Shown: positions 36,430-52,514 of the stretch, piece by piece | Position numbering within the stretch: position 1 is the first letter of the stretch | Layout of the letters: each line of letters starts with the position of its first letter | Assembly (NCBI RefSeq): GCF_047663525.1 | Contig: NC_092594.1 | Coordinates: 34,395,001 to 34,459,000, forward strand | Length of the DNA: 64,000 bases | From: Anas platyrhynchos | Lineage: Eukaryota > Chordata > Aves > Anseriformes > Anatidae | Direction of reading: 5' to 3' | Made by a program: the position numbers and the translations under genes | The notes under the pieces: model-generated | Told to the model about the DNA's origin: nothing | What the model saw: only the letters and a program-made list of their open reading frames with translations | Databases searched by the model: none

Positions 36430-37245
36430 GGGGGATTTGTTTTTTTTGGGGGGGCTCATGCGTCATTTTCTTCATTCCATGGGGTATTTTATGGGTCCAT
36501 GGGTTATTTTTATAGGGTTCATGGGTTATTTTGGGGGGGTTCATTGTTTTTTGGGGGGCTCATGGGTCATTTTTTTTCATTCCATGGGGTATTTTGGGGC
36601 TCCATGGGTTACTTTTTGGGGGTTCATTGTTTTTTTGCGGGCTTCATGTATTTTTTTTTCATTCCATTGGTTATTTTTTGGGGGGTTCATTGTCTTTGGG
36701 GGGACTTCATAGGTTATTTTTTTCATTCCATGGGGTATTTTTGGGGACTCCATGGGTTATTTTGAAGGGGGTCATGTTTCTTGGAGGGGGTTCATGGGTT
36801 ATTTTTTTAGGGTTACATGTTGGGAGGGGGTTATTTTTTTGGGTTCAAGGGTTATTTTCTTGGATTCAAGGGTTATTTTTGGGGGTTCACGGGTTCTTTT
36901 TTGGGACCGGAGGTTATTTTTTAGAATTCGTGGGTTCTTTTTTGGGGTCCACGGGTTGATTCTTTGGGATCAGAGGTTATTTTTTTGGATTCAGGGGTTA
37001 TTTTGGGGGGTCCATGTGTTGTTTTTTTGGGTTCACTTTTTTTTTTTTTGTGGGGGATCATGCTATTTTTTTTTGTGGTAGGTTCAGGGGTTATTTTGTG
37101 GGGTTCAGGGTTTGTTTTTTGTGCTCAGGGGTTACATTTTGGGGCTCATGGGTTATTTATTTGGTGCTCGGGGTTATTCTATGGGTTCAGAGGTTATTTT
37201 TTTGGGCTCAGGGCTTATTTTTTTCCCCTCACGGGCTCTTATTTT
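36430..37245. repeat. G/T-rich minisatellite (degenerate GGGTTCANGGGTTATTTTTT unit)
   Basis: More than 800 bp is built from diverged copies of a unit of about 17-30 bp. Each unit combines GGGTTCATGGGTTATTTT with a G run. The left half (to about 36770) has a higher-order unit of about 60-70 bp that adds CATTCCATGGGGTATTTT. The plus strand is nearly free of C and A, giving a strong strand skew. No target-site or transposon structure is seen. The units lack stop codons on the plus strand, so long open frames through it are spurious. Confidence 0.9.
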
Positions 37246-37369
37246 CCGTTCCCAAGGGAGCCGCGGTGCAGCCTTTGCGGTGCGGGCTTCCTGTTTACCC
37301 CAGCGGCCGCACGGTTGGGGCCGTTGGCGGGGAAACATCCCTGCTACGGGTAGCCGGGCCGTGCCGAGC

Positions 37370-37560
37370 CGGTTTTGGGCCGAATCGGGCCGGTCTGGGC
37401 CCAAATCGGGCCGGTTTGGGGCCGGGCAGGGCCCATTGCAGCCCAGTCCATTCCATTCCAGCCTAGTCCGTTCCGTGCGAATCCGTTCCGGGCTTTCCCA
37501 TCCCATCCCATCCCGTCCCGTCCCGTCCCGATCCGTTCCGGGCCTTCCTCGCTCCCCCGG
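37370..37560. repeat. Degenerate short tandem repeats (CCGGTTTGGGC and TCCCR/TTCC units)
   Basis: Repeats of ATCGGGCCGGTYTGGG type at 37381-37430 are followed by CCATT/TTCC units and then (ATCCC)n(GTCCC)n at about 37498-37528, ending near the CpG island. Confidence 0.8.
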
Positions 37561-37865
37561 GGGCGGATCGTGACGGGAGGGGGGGGAGGGAGGGGGCGTG
37601 GCTAAGCGCGGAGGGGGCGTGGCCTAGCGGGACGCGGAAGGGGCCTCTTGAAACCGCCGCGCGCTGATTGGCCGCGAGCCCGCCCCGCCCCGCCCCCGCC
37701 GGGGCCCGCGGGTGCCTCACAGCCCCCCCCCCGCAACAAGATGGCGGCGGGGGGGGGGGGGGGGGAGCGGGAGCTCGGGGCAATGGCGGCCCCTGGCGGC
37801 CCCGGGCGGGGCGGGCGCTGCGTGAGGGAGCCCTGAGGGAGCCGTGAGGGGGCCGTGAGGGCTCT
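37500..37865 (+). promoter_or_regulatory. Second CpG-island promoter, gene not assigned (possible ACOT11 5' exon)
   Basis: This CpG-dense segment has a CCAAT box (GATTGG at about 37666-37671), GC boxes (CCCCGCCCCGCCCCC) and a YY1-type AAGATGGCGGC at 37738-37748 followed by a G18-19 run. This layout (CCAAT, GC boxes, YY1 at the start site) is typical of TATA-less vertebrate promoters. A GTGAGG donor-like site at about 37822 follows two short ATGs. The nearest plus-strand gene is ACOT11, whose first recognisable coding exon is 5.2 kb downstream and has a strong 3' splice site, so this could supply its non-coding first exon. That link is inference. Confidence 0.5.
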
Positions 37866-38039
37866 GTGAGGGCTGTGAGGCCCTGTCAGTGTGTCCGCAC
37901 CACAACACACCACACCACGTCACTGTGTCCCATAGCACGGCCCATCCCCACCTCACACCGTCCCCACAGCCCGTCCCCACAGCCCACCGCCGCCACAGCC
38001 CGTCCCCACGCCCCGTCCTACAGGCAACGGCCTCACGCT

Positions 38040-38267
38040 GTGCCAGGGAGGCTCAGGGTGGGAATTCGGGGATGTTTCTCCTCACAAAATGCGGCCAGGC
38101 ACTGGGACGGGTTGCCCAGGGGGGTGGTGGTGCCACCGTCCCTGGGGGTGTTCAAGGAGAGTTGGATGTGGTGCTTGGGGACGGGGTTTGGTGGTGACAT
38201 TGGTGGCAGGGGATGGTTGGACCCAATGATGTAGGATTTCCAACCCTAATGGTTCTGGGATTCTAGG
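38040..38267 (+). mobile_element. CR1 LINE fragment (3' end)
   Basis: The sequence follows the 3' end of the avian CR1 family. In order it has TGTGCCAGGGAGG, CGGGTTGCCCAGGGGGGTGG, CACCGTCCCTGG, GTGTTCAAGG, TTGGATGTGG, GGTTGGACCCAATGATG and TTTCCAACCCTAATGGTTCT, ending in ATTCTAGGG in place of the family's ATTCTATG terminal repeat. It is 5'-truncated, non-coding and clearly diverged, so it is an old insertion. It is the best single indicator that the window is avian or sauropsid. Confidence 0.92.
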
Positions 38268-38542
38268 GTTCCACCCCACCACCCCACCCATCCCACCCCA
38301 GCCCTACTGCAGCCACCATATCCCACCAGACCACCACAGCGGGGTGACCCGGGGCTCAGACCCCCTCACCCACCGCCCTATCCCCCCTTCCTATAACGAG
38401 ACCGTTCCACAGGGACACCCCTCATGCTGCCCTCCCTCCTCCCCACTGGCACCCACGAGCCCCGGGGCTGGGGGCAGAGCTAACGGAGCCTCCCCCCGCT
38501 GCCCCCCGGGGCCGTGCGAGGCGTGGGAACAGCCCCAGCGCC

Positions 38543-38595
38543 TTAATTAACCATTAAGGCAAAGCCACCGCGTTAATTAACCATTAAGGCAAAGC
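38543..38595. repeat. Exact 23-bp direct repeat with TTAATTAA, 30-bp period
   Basis: TTAATTAACCATTAAGGCAAAG plus one base occurs exactly twice, at 38543-38565 and 38573-38595. Each copy holds a TTAATTAA palindrome and a CATTAAGG core, suggesting duplicated homeodomain-type sites. Confidence 0.85.
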
Positions 38596-38686
38596 GCACC
38601 ACGAGGCGCCGCGCTGCCCAAGATCTCGCCGCCGATAGCGCGGGTGCGTGCCGCAGCCTGTCGGTGTGCTCAGTGCACTCCCCCCA

Positions 38687-38746
38687 GCCCCAAAATTGCT
38701 CTGGGGGCCCCAAAATTGCTCCAGGGGCCCCAAAATTGCTCCGGGG
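38687..38746. repeat. Three tandem 20-bp units (GCCCCAAAATTGCTCYRGGG)
   Basis: Units start at 38687, 38707 and 38727 with only one or two differences between copies. Confidence 0.9.
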
Positions 38747-39541
38747 GCAGGGTTGGTCCCATGGGGCCCAAATAGGACTGCACTGGCCTCCCTCAGGGCA
38801 GGCCTCATGGCCGGCCTCGTGGGGAGGACGTGAGCGGCCGCAGCCCTCGCTCAAAGTGCTCCGAGCAGCACCGAAGCAAATAGGTCAGCTTTTTTTTTTA
38901 TTGCTCTGGAGTAATTAAGGGTGTAATTAATAATCGCTGCCCGACACGGGGCTGGGCTGAGGATCCCTGGTTTCACCCGCAGCCTCCCCAGCCCCTCCTG
39001 CCCCTCTGCTGGCTTCATGGGGACCGTCCCTCGTTGCTCTGCGGGGCTGCGCAGTCCTTTAACCCCAGTCCCTGAGAAATTTCAGCCGTCCCAAGGAGAA
39101 TAGCTCCTCGCAACCGTGTGCTAATTACACGTATGGATGTCAATTAATTCATTTAGCTAATTACCCGCTCCGTGAGCTGTGGCAGACGGGCAGGGAGTGG
39201 TGGACGGGGAGCGAGAAGCTCGCACCCGTGCGGGCTCGGAGGTGGGAGCCAAAGTAGGGACCCAGTTGGTGCGGCTGCCACAGGCCCTAATTATGGCACT
39301 GTTCTAATTGCACTGGAAAAAACCCGAACCCAGCCTCAGAACTTTTGTCAGGAGCACAAGTCGAGCACCTGAAGTGTCTGCAGCACCCTCCAGCACTTCC
39401 CACCTCCAGCCTCAATTTGGCCCCACCGCATCCCACAGCATCAGGTCTGGGTGCTGCCCACCCGTGCTGTCCCCGGGCTGGCCCCTCCAAAACCTGATGA
39501 TTTTATTGACCAAACAAAGAGAGGCCTTGTTTCCCGTTGAG

Positions 39542-39565
39542 TTTGTTTAATTATTTGTTTAATTA
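39542..39565. promoter_or_regulatory. Perfect 12-bp tandem TTTGTTTAATTA (FOX plus homeodomain cores)
   Basis: TTTGTTTAATTA is present twice, back to back (39542-39553 and 39554-39565). Each copy joins a forkhead core (TGTTTA) to a homeodomain core (AATTA). The regulatory role is inferred. Confidence 0.4.
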
Positions 39566-40111
39566 TATCACCGCTGGCTTTCCAGTGCTGGGTGTGCCCG
39601 TGAGGGGCTTTGATTGCACCCGTGTGCGCTGGTGGCCAAAGGTTCGCTTATCGAGGCGTGTAAATAAAATGCAAACACAACAACACCTCCCGAAAAGCTG
39701 ACAGGCTGCACGGCTCCCGCAGCCACACGGCAATTTGCATTTTCTTTCCTTCTTTCTGGAAACTTTTTTTTTTTTTTTTTTTTTTATGATCCCGGCCAGA
39801 TCTGCCTCAAATGCAGCGGGGCCAGGGAGCGGCCGAGGAAATCGGAGAAGCTCCGGGGAAAGGCAGCGGGGCAGGAGCCCGTCCAGGTGCCGCCGGGATG
39901 GAGGGCACGGGGAGACGGGTGCCACGGCAATCCCTGAGAGCTCCCTGGGTAGGGAATCTTTGCAAAGCGCTACCTTAAGAAAAGTTGAGCCCTTATTTAA
40001 AAGGAAGCGGTGGGTGTGCGCTGGCTGCGTCCCAAGGGCAGAGTAGAACTGGCCTCGACACCCGCACCCCGGGTGCTGGCTGAGCCCGGCACCGCACGCA
40101 GGTGTCCGGAC

Positions 40112-40205
40112 GCCTCTCCTCCTCCTCCTTCTCCTCCTCCTCCTCCTCCTCCTCCTCGCTCTCCTCCTCCTTTCTCCTCCTCCTCGTCTTCCTCTTCCTC
40201 CTCGC
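40112..40205. repeat. (CTC)n / CT-rich simple repeat
   Basis: There are long interrupted CTC and CTT trinucleotide runs. Confidence 0.9.
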
Positions 40206-43042
40206 GCCGCTCCACCGCGCTGCAAATGCTCAGCTTCTTCTGGCTGAGGTGAGGGCAGAGGGGACCCGCGGGGGGTGACGGGGACACGAGGGACGGTGGC
40301 ACAGGAGCGGGACGAGGCGCCCTGTGCCTCCCCGAGGAGTTTCCAAGGCGGGTGTTGGAGCAGTGCCTGCGGTGCCAGAGCTGTGGGGAGAGGGCCTGGG
40401 GGCGAAATCCCTCCTTGCCCTGCTTGCCCAGGGGATGCACAGGGCATGGGGCTGCTGTGGGGATGGTTTGGGTAGCGTGGGGGGACGGATAGGGTGGCTG
40501 CATGACACTGTGGTGCTCTTGAGTGTGGTGGTCCCAACCGTGGTGGTCCCAAAACCATGGCGGTCCCAAAACCATGGTGGTCCTGGGCCATGGGGAGCAG
40601 GGAGCCCCATGCCGGGCGGTGCTGTCGGGTGTCCCCACACCCGTGCCATTTGTCCCCAGCCGTGTTGGCGGCACCCACAAGGGTTCAGGCACAGCTCTGC
40701 TCCCTCCTGGGGCTGGCGGCAGTGGCGCTGGGGAACCTTTGTCCCCCTGCAAAGCACCCGGGGGACTTTGGCTCCCTGCTGGGGCAGCTGCAGCCCCATT
40801 GCCCCCACGGCTGGAGACGGGCAGGGACGGGGCTGGGGGCTGCGGACACGGCCGGGAGCGGAGCAGAGCCCCCACCGCGCGTGGCCCTCAGGTTGCATTT
40901 TCCTGGCCTGCCGCCTCGCTTTGCTCCACAAAACCCCCAGGGAAGGGGTGACGTGAGGTCCCAAAAAAGCTCCCGCAGGGTGCCGGGACCTCACCTCTCC
41001 GGCACGGGGCCCTCGCTGCCCGGTCGAGGCGGCAGGATTTCCCTAAGTAGGTCAGGTTAATTTTTTTTTACCGCGTGCAGATTTGCTCGTTACCATGGAT
41101 ATTGTTCAATTACACACCGATAATCCACCCCTCGCCCCAAGAACTCGTGTCGCCACCTTCCTTTCCCCCCTTTTCTCTAAGCGTTCCCAGAAAGGGGTAA
41201 GGGGGCACCGCAGGGATGGAGGGGAGGTGGGAGAGTGAAGGTGGATGAGGGACATCTCGGCCAGGAGCTGGGGGAGATGTTTCTGAGCCGGGTGGAGGAC
41301 AGAAGGGTCCATCGTGTGCATCCTGCCCTGCCCAGACCCCAAAGGGCCAGCACCGGGGACCCCCTGACTATTTGGGGGTGGGCTGCTGGGGGCTCAGGGA
41401 CTTGGGGGCCTCTGCGCAAAGGGAAAATGACCAAACATCCCCATTTTCCCTACTATCAACTGCTCCCTGCTATTTTTCCCTGCTATTCAAGTCCGACTGG
41501 CTCCGTGGACACACAGCGCTTGGCACCCCCCTCTCCCCAGCCCCAAACCCCAAATTAGTGGGGCCGTTCGCATCTCTCTATGCTTCTCCCCCATCTTCTG
41601 TGACACAGGAATTGAGCGTGGCAGGAGGCAGGGGAAATATTGTGCTCTGAGGTTTTTTCTTCCCAAGGCAAACTTTATTTTGGGGTAGAAGCGGGTCGCT
41701 CGAGGGGTGACAGAGGCGGAGCACCACGGCCGGGGCGATGCCGTGGTGAGCTCCACATCACCCCACAGCCTTCCCCATCTGACATCAGGGTAAGACAGGA
41801 GATCGTGAGGACAGCCGGGGGATGCAAAGCAGGTGGCTCTCTTATTTTTCTCTCCCCTTCCTGCTAACGCTGGAGCGAGCAAGGTGACACGAAGGGTGCC
41901 ACCGGGGCCAGGAGCAGCTTTGGGTTTCCAGGCTGCGTGTTCCTGGCGTTGGGCACCGTGGCCGTGGGGTGGCTCGGGGCCACCCCCGGAGCCCTCGGCG
42001 GGCAGCAGGGCTCGGCGTGCCCCTGGGCTCTTTGCCGGGAGCAGCGGTGTGGCCGGGGACGGGAGCATCCCATTTGCTGCCCTGCTGTCAGCGTGAGCCC
42101 GTCCCGCTGCCAAGGACACCTCGGCCGTCTTGTGACCGTGGCAGCGAGGTGCGGAAAGTATTAGCGGAGTGTCACCAGCTGTGGGATCGGCCCAGCACCA
42201 CCCCTGGGCTCTGTCCAGCGCCCCAAAATAGCCGGGAGTCTTTCCAGCAAAGCCGCGAGCGCCGGGCCTGACCCTTGGGGAATGGCAGGTGCGAGCCCAG
42301 GCTCTGCCCTTGTGGGATTTAAGTCCCGCAGCCTGGGGAGGGAGGGACGTCAGTGTGGGGTGCAGGGGACACGGGGGACACCCCGCTGTGAGCACCCAAC
42401 ACACACCCAGGTCTTGTTGCTGCGGTGCTGGCCGGGGACGGACCCTACACAGCTGAACCAGGTGGGTGAGGGTGGCCGAGCCCTCTCTGCTCCTGCTGGA
42501 TTTCGTATTTTGTGTTTGGGGCTGGGCTCCGGCTTCCCACATCCTGCCTGGGTGGCCGTGGGTTCGGCCAGGACCACCCTGAGAGCATCCCTGGTGCCTG
42601 GGCGAGCCGGTGTGGCCGAACCCCGTGCCGAGCCCTGTGCCGAGTGCCTCTGTCACCTTTTGTCTGTTTACAAGCTGCTGGCAGCAGCCTCCGTCCTGCC
42701 CACGCCGCTCTGCTCCTCTGCTCCCACTCGTGGATTTAGCCGGCTCCTTCCAAACCAAGCGCCCAGCCCTGAGATCAAACGGCCCCGCAGCCGGCCGGGC
42801 CCTGCTGCATCCCCACGGGGAGCCACCAGCAGGGCTGAGCCCCCGTGCTTGGGCTAAAAGGGAATTTAGGCAATGTGAAGAGGCTGAGCCGTGCCTAGGG
42901 TGCCGTGTGTGCCCCATATCCCCACCGCTGGTGGTGCCGGGGGTGCCCCCGGAGCCCCTTTATGGCAGCGCCCCCAGCCCCTGTCTCGCTGATCCTCTCT
43001 TAACCCCAGCCCGCTCTTCTCCTTTCCAGGTGTCTTTTAAAA

Positions 43043-49766
<6,724 letters not shown>

Positions 49767-49783
49767 GCTGCCTGGGGGGCTTG

Positions 49784-49819
49784 GCGGATGGACGGATGGA
49801 TGGATGGACAGACGGACAA
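49784..49819. repeat. (GGAT/GGAC)n tetranucleotide repeat in ACOT11 3' UTR
   Basis: GGATGGAC and GGAT units run through ACAGACGGACAAG just after the stop codon. Confidence 0.85.
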
Positions 49820-50499
49820 GGCGTTGGCAAGGAGGAAGGGGCACCTGGGCAGTGGGACGGGGCGCTCGGGCCCTGCCTCCCCGTGGAATTTGGCCCAAGA
49901 GAGGTCGGAGGGACGAGGATGGACACGGGAATGCGTCGCCCTCGCGCCGACACATCACATACCTAGCCTTTTATTTTCTTTCTTTTTCTTTCTAATTTTG
50001 TAAGCTGCTGTACAGGACTTGATTTTCTAGTTCGATTAATGCTACTTTAATCTTTGTAGGATCCAAACTCTTCCCCAAACTGATTTATTATTATTATTTT
50101 TTAACTCTTTCTTTATGGGGAAATGTTCTCACAGCAGCGGGGCGGGCACAAACACGGAGGTGCTGCTGCCCCCCTGCACATCCCGGGCTGGGACACGGCT
50201 CTGGGGCCCTGCTGCCCCTCGGCTCCCTGCTCAGAGCAGAAGGCAATGGACACAGCAGGCAGAAAATGGGGTGTTCTTGCAGGGTTTTGGGTTTTTCTCA
50301 GCTCTGGGCAAGCTGGAAGCAGAGGCTGGGCTGCCACCGCGACTCCATGCTGGAGCCGTGCCTCTCCCACACCCAAAAACTCGGATTTTCCACCCAAGAT
50401 GCTGGTGGGATGCCTGTACTGAGCTGAAATCCCGATCCCATCAGGCTGCCCTGCAGTTCTGCCGCCAACTGGGGCTGCAGGGGCATGTGGAAAGGCAGC

Positions 50500-50505
50500 A
50501 ATAAA
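50500..50505 (+). terminator. ACOT11: ACOT11 polyadenylation signal AATAAA
   Basis: A canonical AATAAA in GCAATAAAAGTGC lies about 735 nt after the stop. It is followed by a T-rich/GT stretch near 50525-50560. Confidence 0.7.
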
Positions 50506-50805
50506 AGTGCATTAAAAGGGAAAAAAATATTTAATGACCTGTGCATCTGCTTGGGGGTGGCGGGGCAGGGATGTGGGGCCACAGACACAGGGCTGCTCCA
50601 CGCTACCGCTCACAGGGGATGGGGCAGGGGGGGCTCCTGCCTGGCTTTTTCCCCGTCACCTTTGTACCCTGTCCCCAGGAGGGTGCTTTGCCCCCCGATA
50701 AACCCAGGGGCTCCGGCCAGGTGCTCGCAGCCCCATCGCTGCCGTATCTCAGCCCACGGCCATCCCCTGCAGGGCCCCCGCCGGGCTGCCACCTCCCCCA
50801 GCCCT

Positions 50806-50846
50806 GTTATCACAGGAGATAAAGGTGTTATCACGGGAGATAAAGG
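50806..50846 (+). promoter_or_regulatory. Duplicated inverted GATA module upstream of TMEM205-like gene
   Basis: A 21-bp unit (GTTATCACRGGAGATAAAGG plus T) occurs twice in tandem at 50806 and 50827. Each copy contains TTATCA and AGATAA, GATA sites in opposite orientation. It lies about 350 bp before the TATA-like box of the next gene. The binding factor is inferred. Confidence 0.45.
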
Positions 50847-51167
50847 CTTTCCCAGCTCGTCCCCAAACGCTCCCCTTCACTGCCACCTTCCTCAACTGGT
50901 GCCAGCGTGGAGATTTGGGGTGCCTGAGCAGGATTCCCCCAGCAGGGCACCACAGACTTCTCCCCCAGAAAGGTGTCTCTTCAATACCCACAGCGTGGGC
51001 AGGTATTTGATATCTTCCTGGGTGTTTGATACCTGCCCAGGCTTTTTCTTTCCCCCTCCTGTTGACCCTGCGTGCTGCCAGGGGTCAGAGCGGGCTTTGG
51101 CCGGACTTTGCTGAAAGTCCACCCAAAGCAGGCAGTGCCTGGGTGCTGACGCAGCGCCCGTAGCGGG

Positions 51168-51200
51168 GATAAAAGGGGCTCGGAAACCCGCTCTGCAGCC
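51168..51200 (+). promoter_or_regulatory. TATA-type core promoter of TMEM205-like gene
   Basis: GATAAAAGGGGC at 51168-51179 sits about 50 bp before the ATG at 51223, which predicts a start near 51195-51202 and a very short 5' UTR. It is the only clear TATA-type promoter among the genes here; the others have CpG-island promoters. Confidence 0.5.
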
Positions 51201-51222
51201 CCAGCGGGGTGACCTGGCTGAC

Positions 51223-52073
51223 ATGGAGACACCCGGCCCCAACCAGGGCCCGACGCTGACCACGACGGAGCCCTCCAACACGGTGAAACTGCTGCACCTG
51301 CTCCTCCTCTCCGCCTCCTGGGGGATGCAGATCTGGGTGACCCTGGTGGCAGGTAGGCTGCGGTCCCCGCACGCCCCTGGCCGTGGCTGCGTGCCCGGGA
51401 CCCATTTGCTGTCCCCTCGGCAGGGCTGGTGATGCGCAGCCGCCTCCCCCGCCACACCTCCGGCCTGGTGCAGAGAGAGCTCAGCCCTTACTACTTCCAC
51501 ATCGGCTCCACCTGCGCCTTCCTCAACCTGACCCTGTTTGCCATGCACCACCCCAGCGAGCTGCTCAGCGAGGAGGAAACCACACAGGTAGCAGTCCCCT
51601 GCTTTTACAGGCCAGCTGGCTGCACCCTGCAGCCCTAACCCCAGCTTCATTCCGCTCTGTGAACAGCAACGAGCTCCACATGTGGCTTATTTTAAAAGAA
51701 ATAACAGCATCCAGCTTTCAGCGAGCCTTCAAGGTGGGTTTAATTCACTGTGGGCCTTGCTCCCCTCTTGCAGATCATCATCTTCTTTGTCTGCGTGGCC
51801 GTCTCCGCGCTGAACACGCAGTGGTTGGGGCAGGCCAGCTGCGACATCGCGGCGGAGATGCACCGCATCGAGCGCGCCCATGGGCTGGGGCAGGAGGTGG
51901 GGCTGCTCGCCGGGGGGGCCTGCAGGGAGCTGCGCGCCTCTGACCCCGGCTACAGGCAGCTGGCCCGGCAGCTCGGCCTCTACCGCGCCGCCTCCACCCT
52001 CTGCGACCTCTGCTGCATCGCCTGCAACGGCGCCAGCCTCTACCGCCTGGCCACCCACCTCTCCACCCTGTGA
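51223..52073 (+). CDS. TMEM205-like four-pass membrane protein
   Basis: Three exons (51223-51352, 51424-51587, 51774-52073) with GT-AG junctions and matching phases encode 197 residues, against about 189 for TMEM205. The TMEM205 family signatures are present: HLLLLSASWGMQIWVTLVAG (first membrane segment, about 24-43), then LPRHTSGLVQRELSPYYFHI, a second segment at about 67-87, a third at 99-116 (IIIFFVCVAVSALNTQWL) and a fourth at about 174-192. Human TMEM205 has been linked to vesicle trafficking and cisplatin resistance; its molecular activity is not established. Because mammalian TMEM205 is on a different chromosome, I leave the symbol open: this may be the ortholog moved, or a paralog. 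It lies head-to-tail behind ACOT11 and converges with TTC4. Confidence 0.88.
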
Positions 52074-52352
52074 GCACCGCTGCAAAGTGACCCTGGGGTT
52101 CGGAGTTTCGCCATCCCCAGAGGTGCCGGAGCTCTGTTTGTGCACAGCGCAGCGATTTGGAAATAACTAAACAGAACGCCCACCTGCTTGCTTGATTTCG
52201 AGCTGTCCGAAGGCAGAACTGGAAAGGGAAATGTCCTTCGTGATCGAAGCAGAAGCTGCTATGGCTGGAGAGCTTGTCGGTGCCCTCTGAACGTGATGTT
52301 TCCAAACCTGCAGCTTTGGGACAGAGAAATTTGGGATTCAGAATTAATTTTG

Positions 52353-52358
52353 ATTAAA
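52353..52358 (+). terminator. Possible polyadenylation signal ATTAAA of TMEM205-like gene
   Basis: ATTAAA lies about 280 nt after the TGA. It is the best variant signal before the convergent TTC4 3' end. Confidence 0.45.
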
Positions 52359-52514
52359 GTGGAAGCTCCTACAGAAGCACTGAGGGCTACGTTGCCACTA
52401 CCAGTGATGGATAAGGCTGTTGGGTTCGGGTCTAGAATTACCGTTTGTTGTTCACTTTTAGTATTTCACCCGGGGAGAAAAAATGATCACCCCATTGATT
52501 AGGCAGGAGTCAGG

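Larger units (their letters stand above)
37866..43029. other. Intergenic region or ACOT11 5' region
   Basis: No protein gene is supported here. Contents are the CR1 fragment, short tandem repeats, an AT-rich homeodomain-like block at 39115-39170, a FOX/homeodomain tandem at 39542-39565, a T22 run at 39764-39785, a (CTC)n tract at 40112-40205 and a repeat of GTGGTCCCAAAACCATGG type at about 40524-40583. It may be a first intron of ACOT11 if the 37.7-kb CpG island is its promoter. Confidence 0.55.
49767..50525 (+). other. ACOT11: ACOT11 3' UTR
   Basis: This is the non-coding tail after TAG. It becomes AT-rich at 49970-50115 and ends near the AATAAA at 50500-50505. No further coding exon is seen. 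Confidence 0.7.

Noticed and set aside
35917-37466. Long overlapping plus-strand open frames (up to about 280 codons) rich in Phe, Gly and Trp
   Set aside because: They run through the G/T minisatellite, whose units lack stop codons in all plus frames. The proteins are translations of the repeat.
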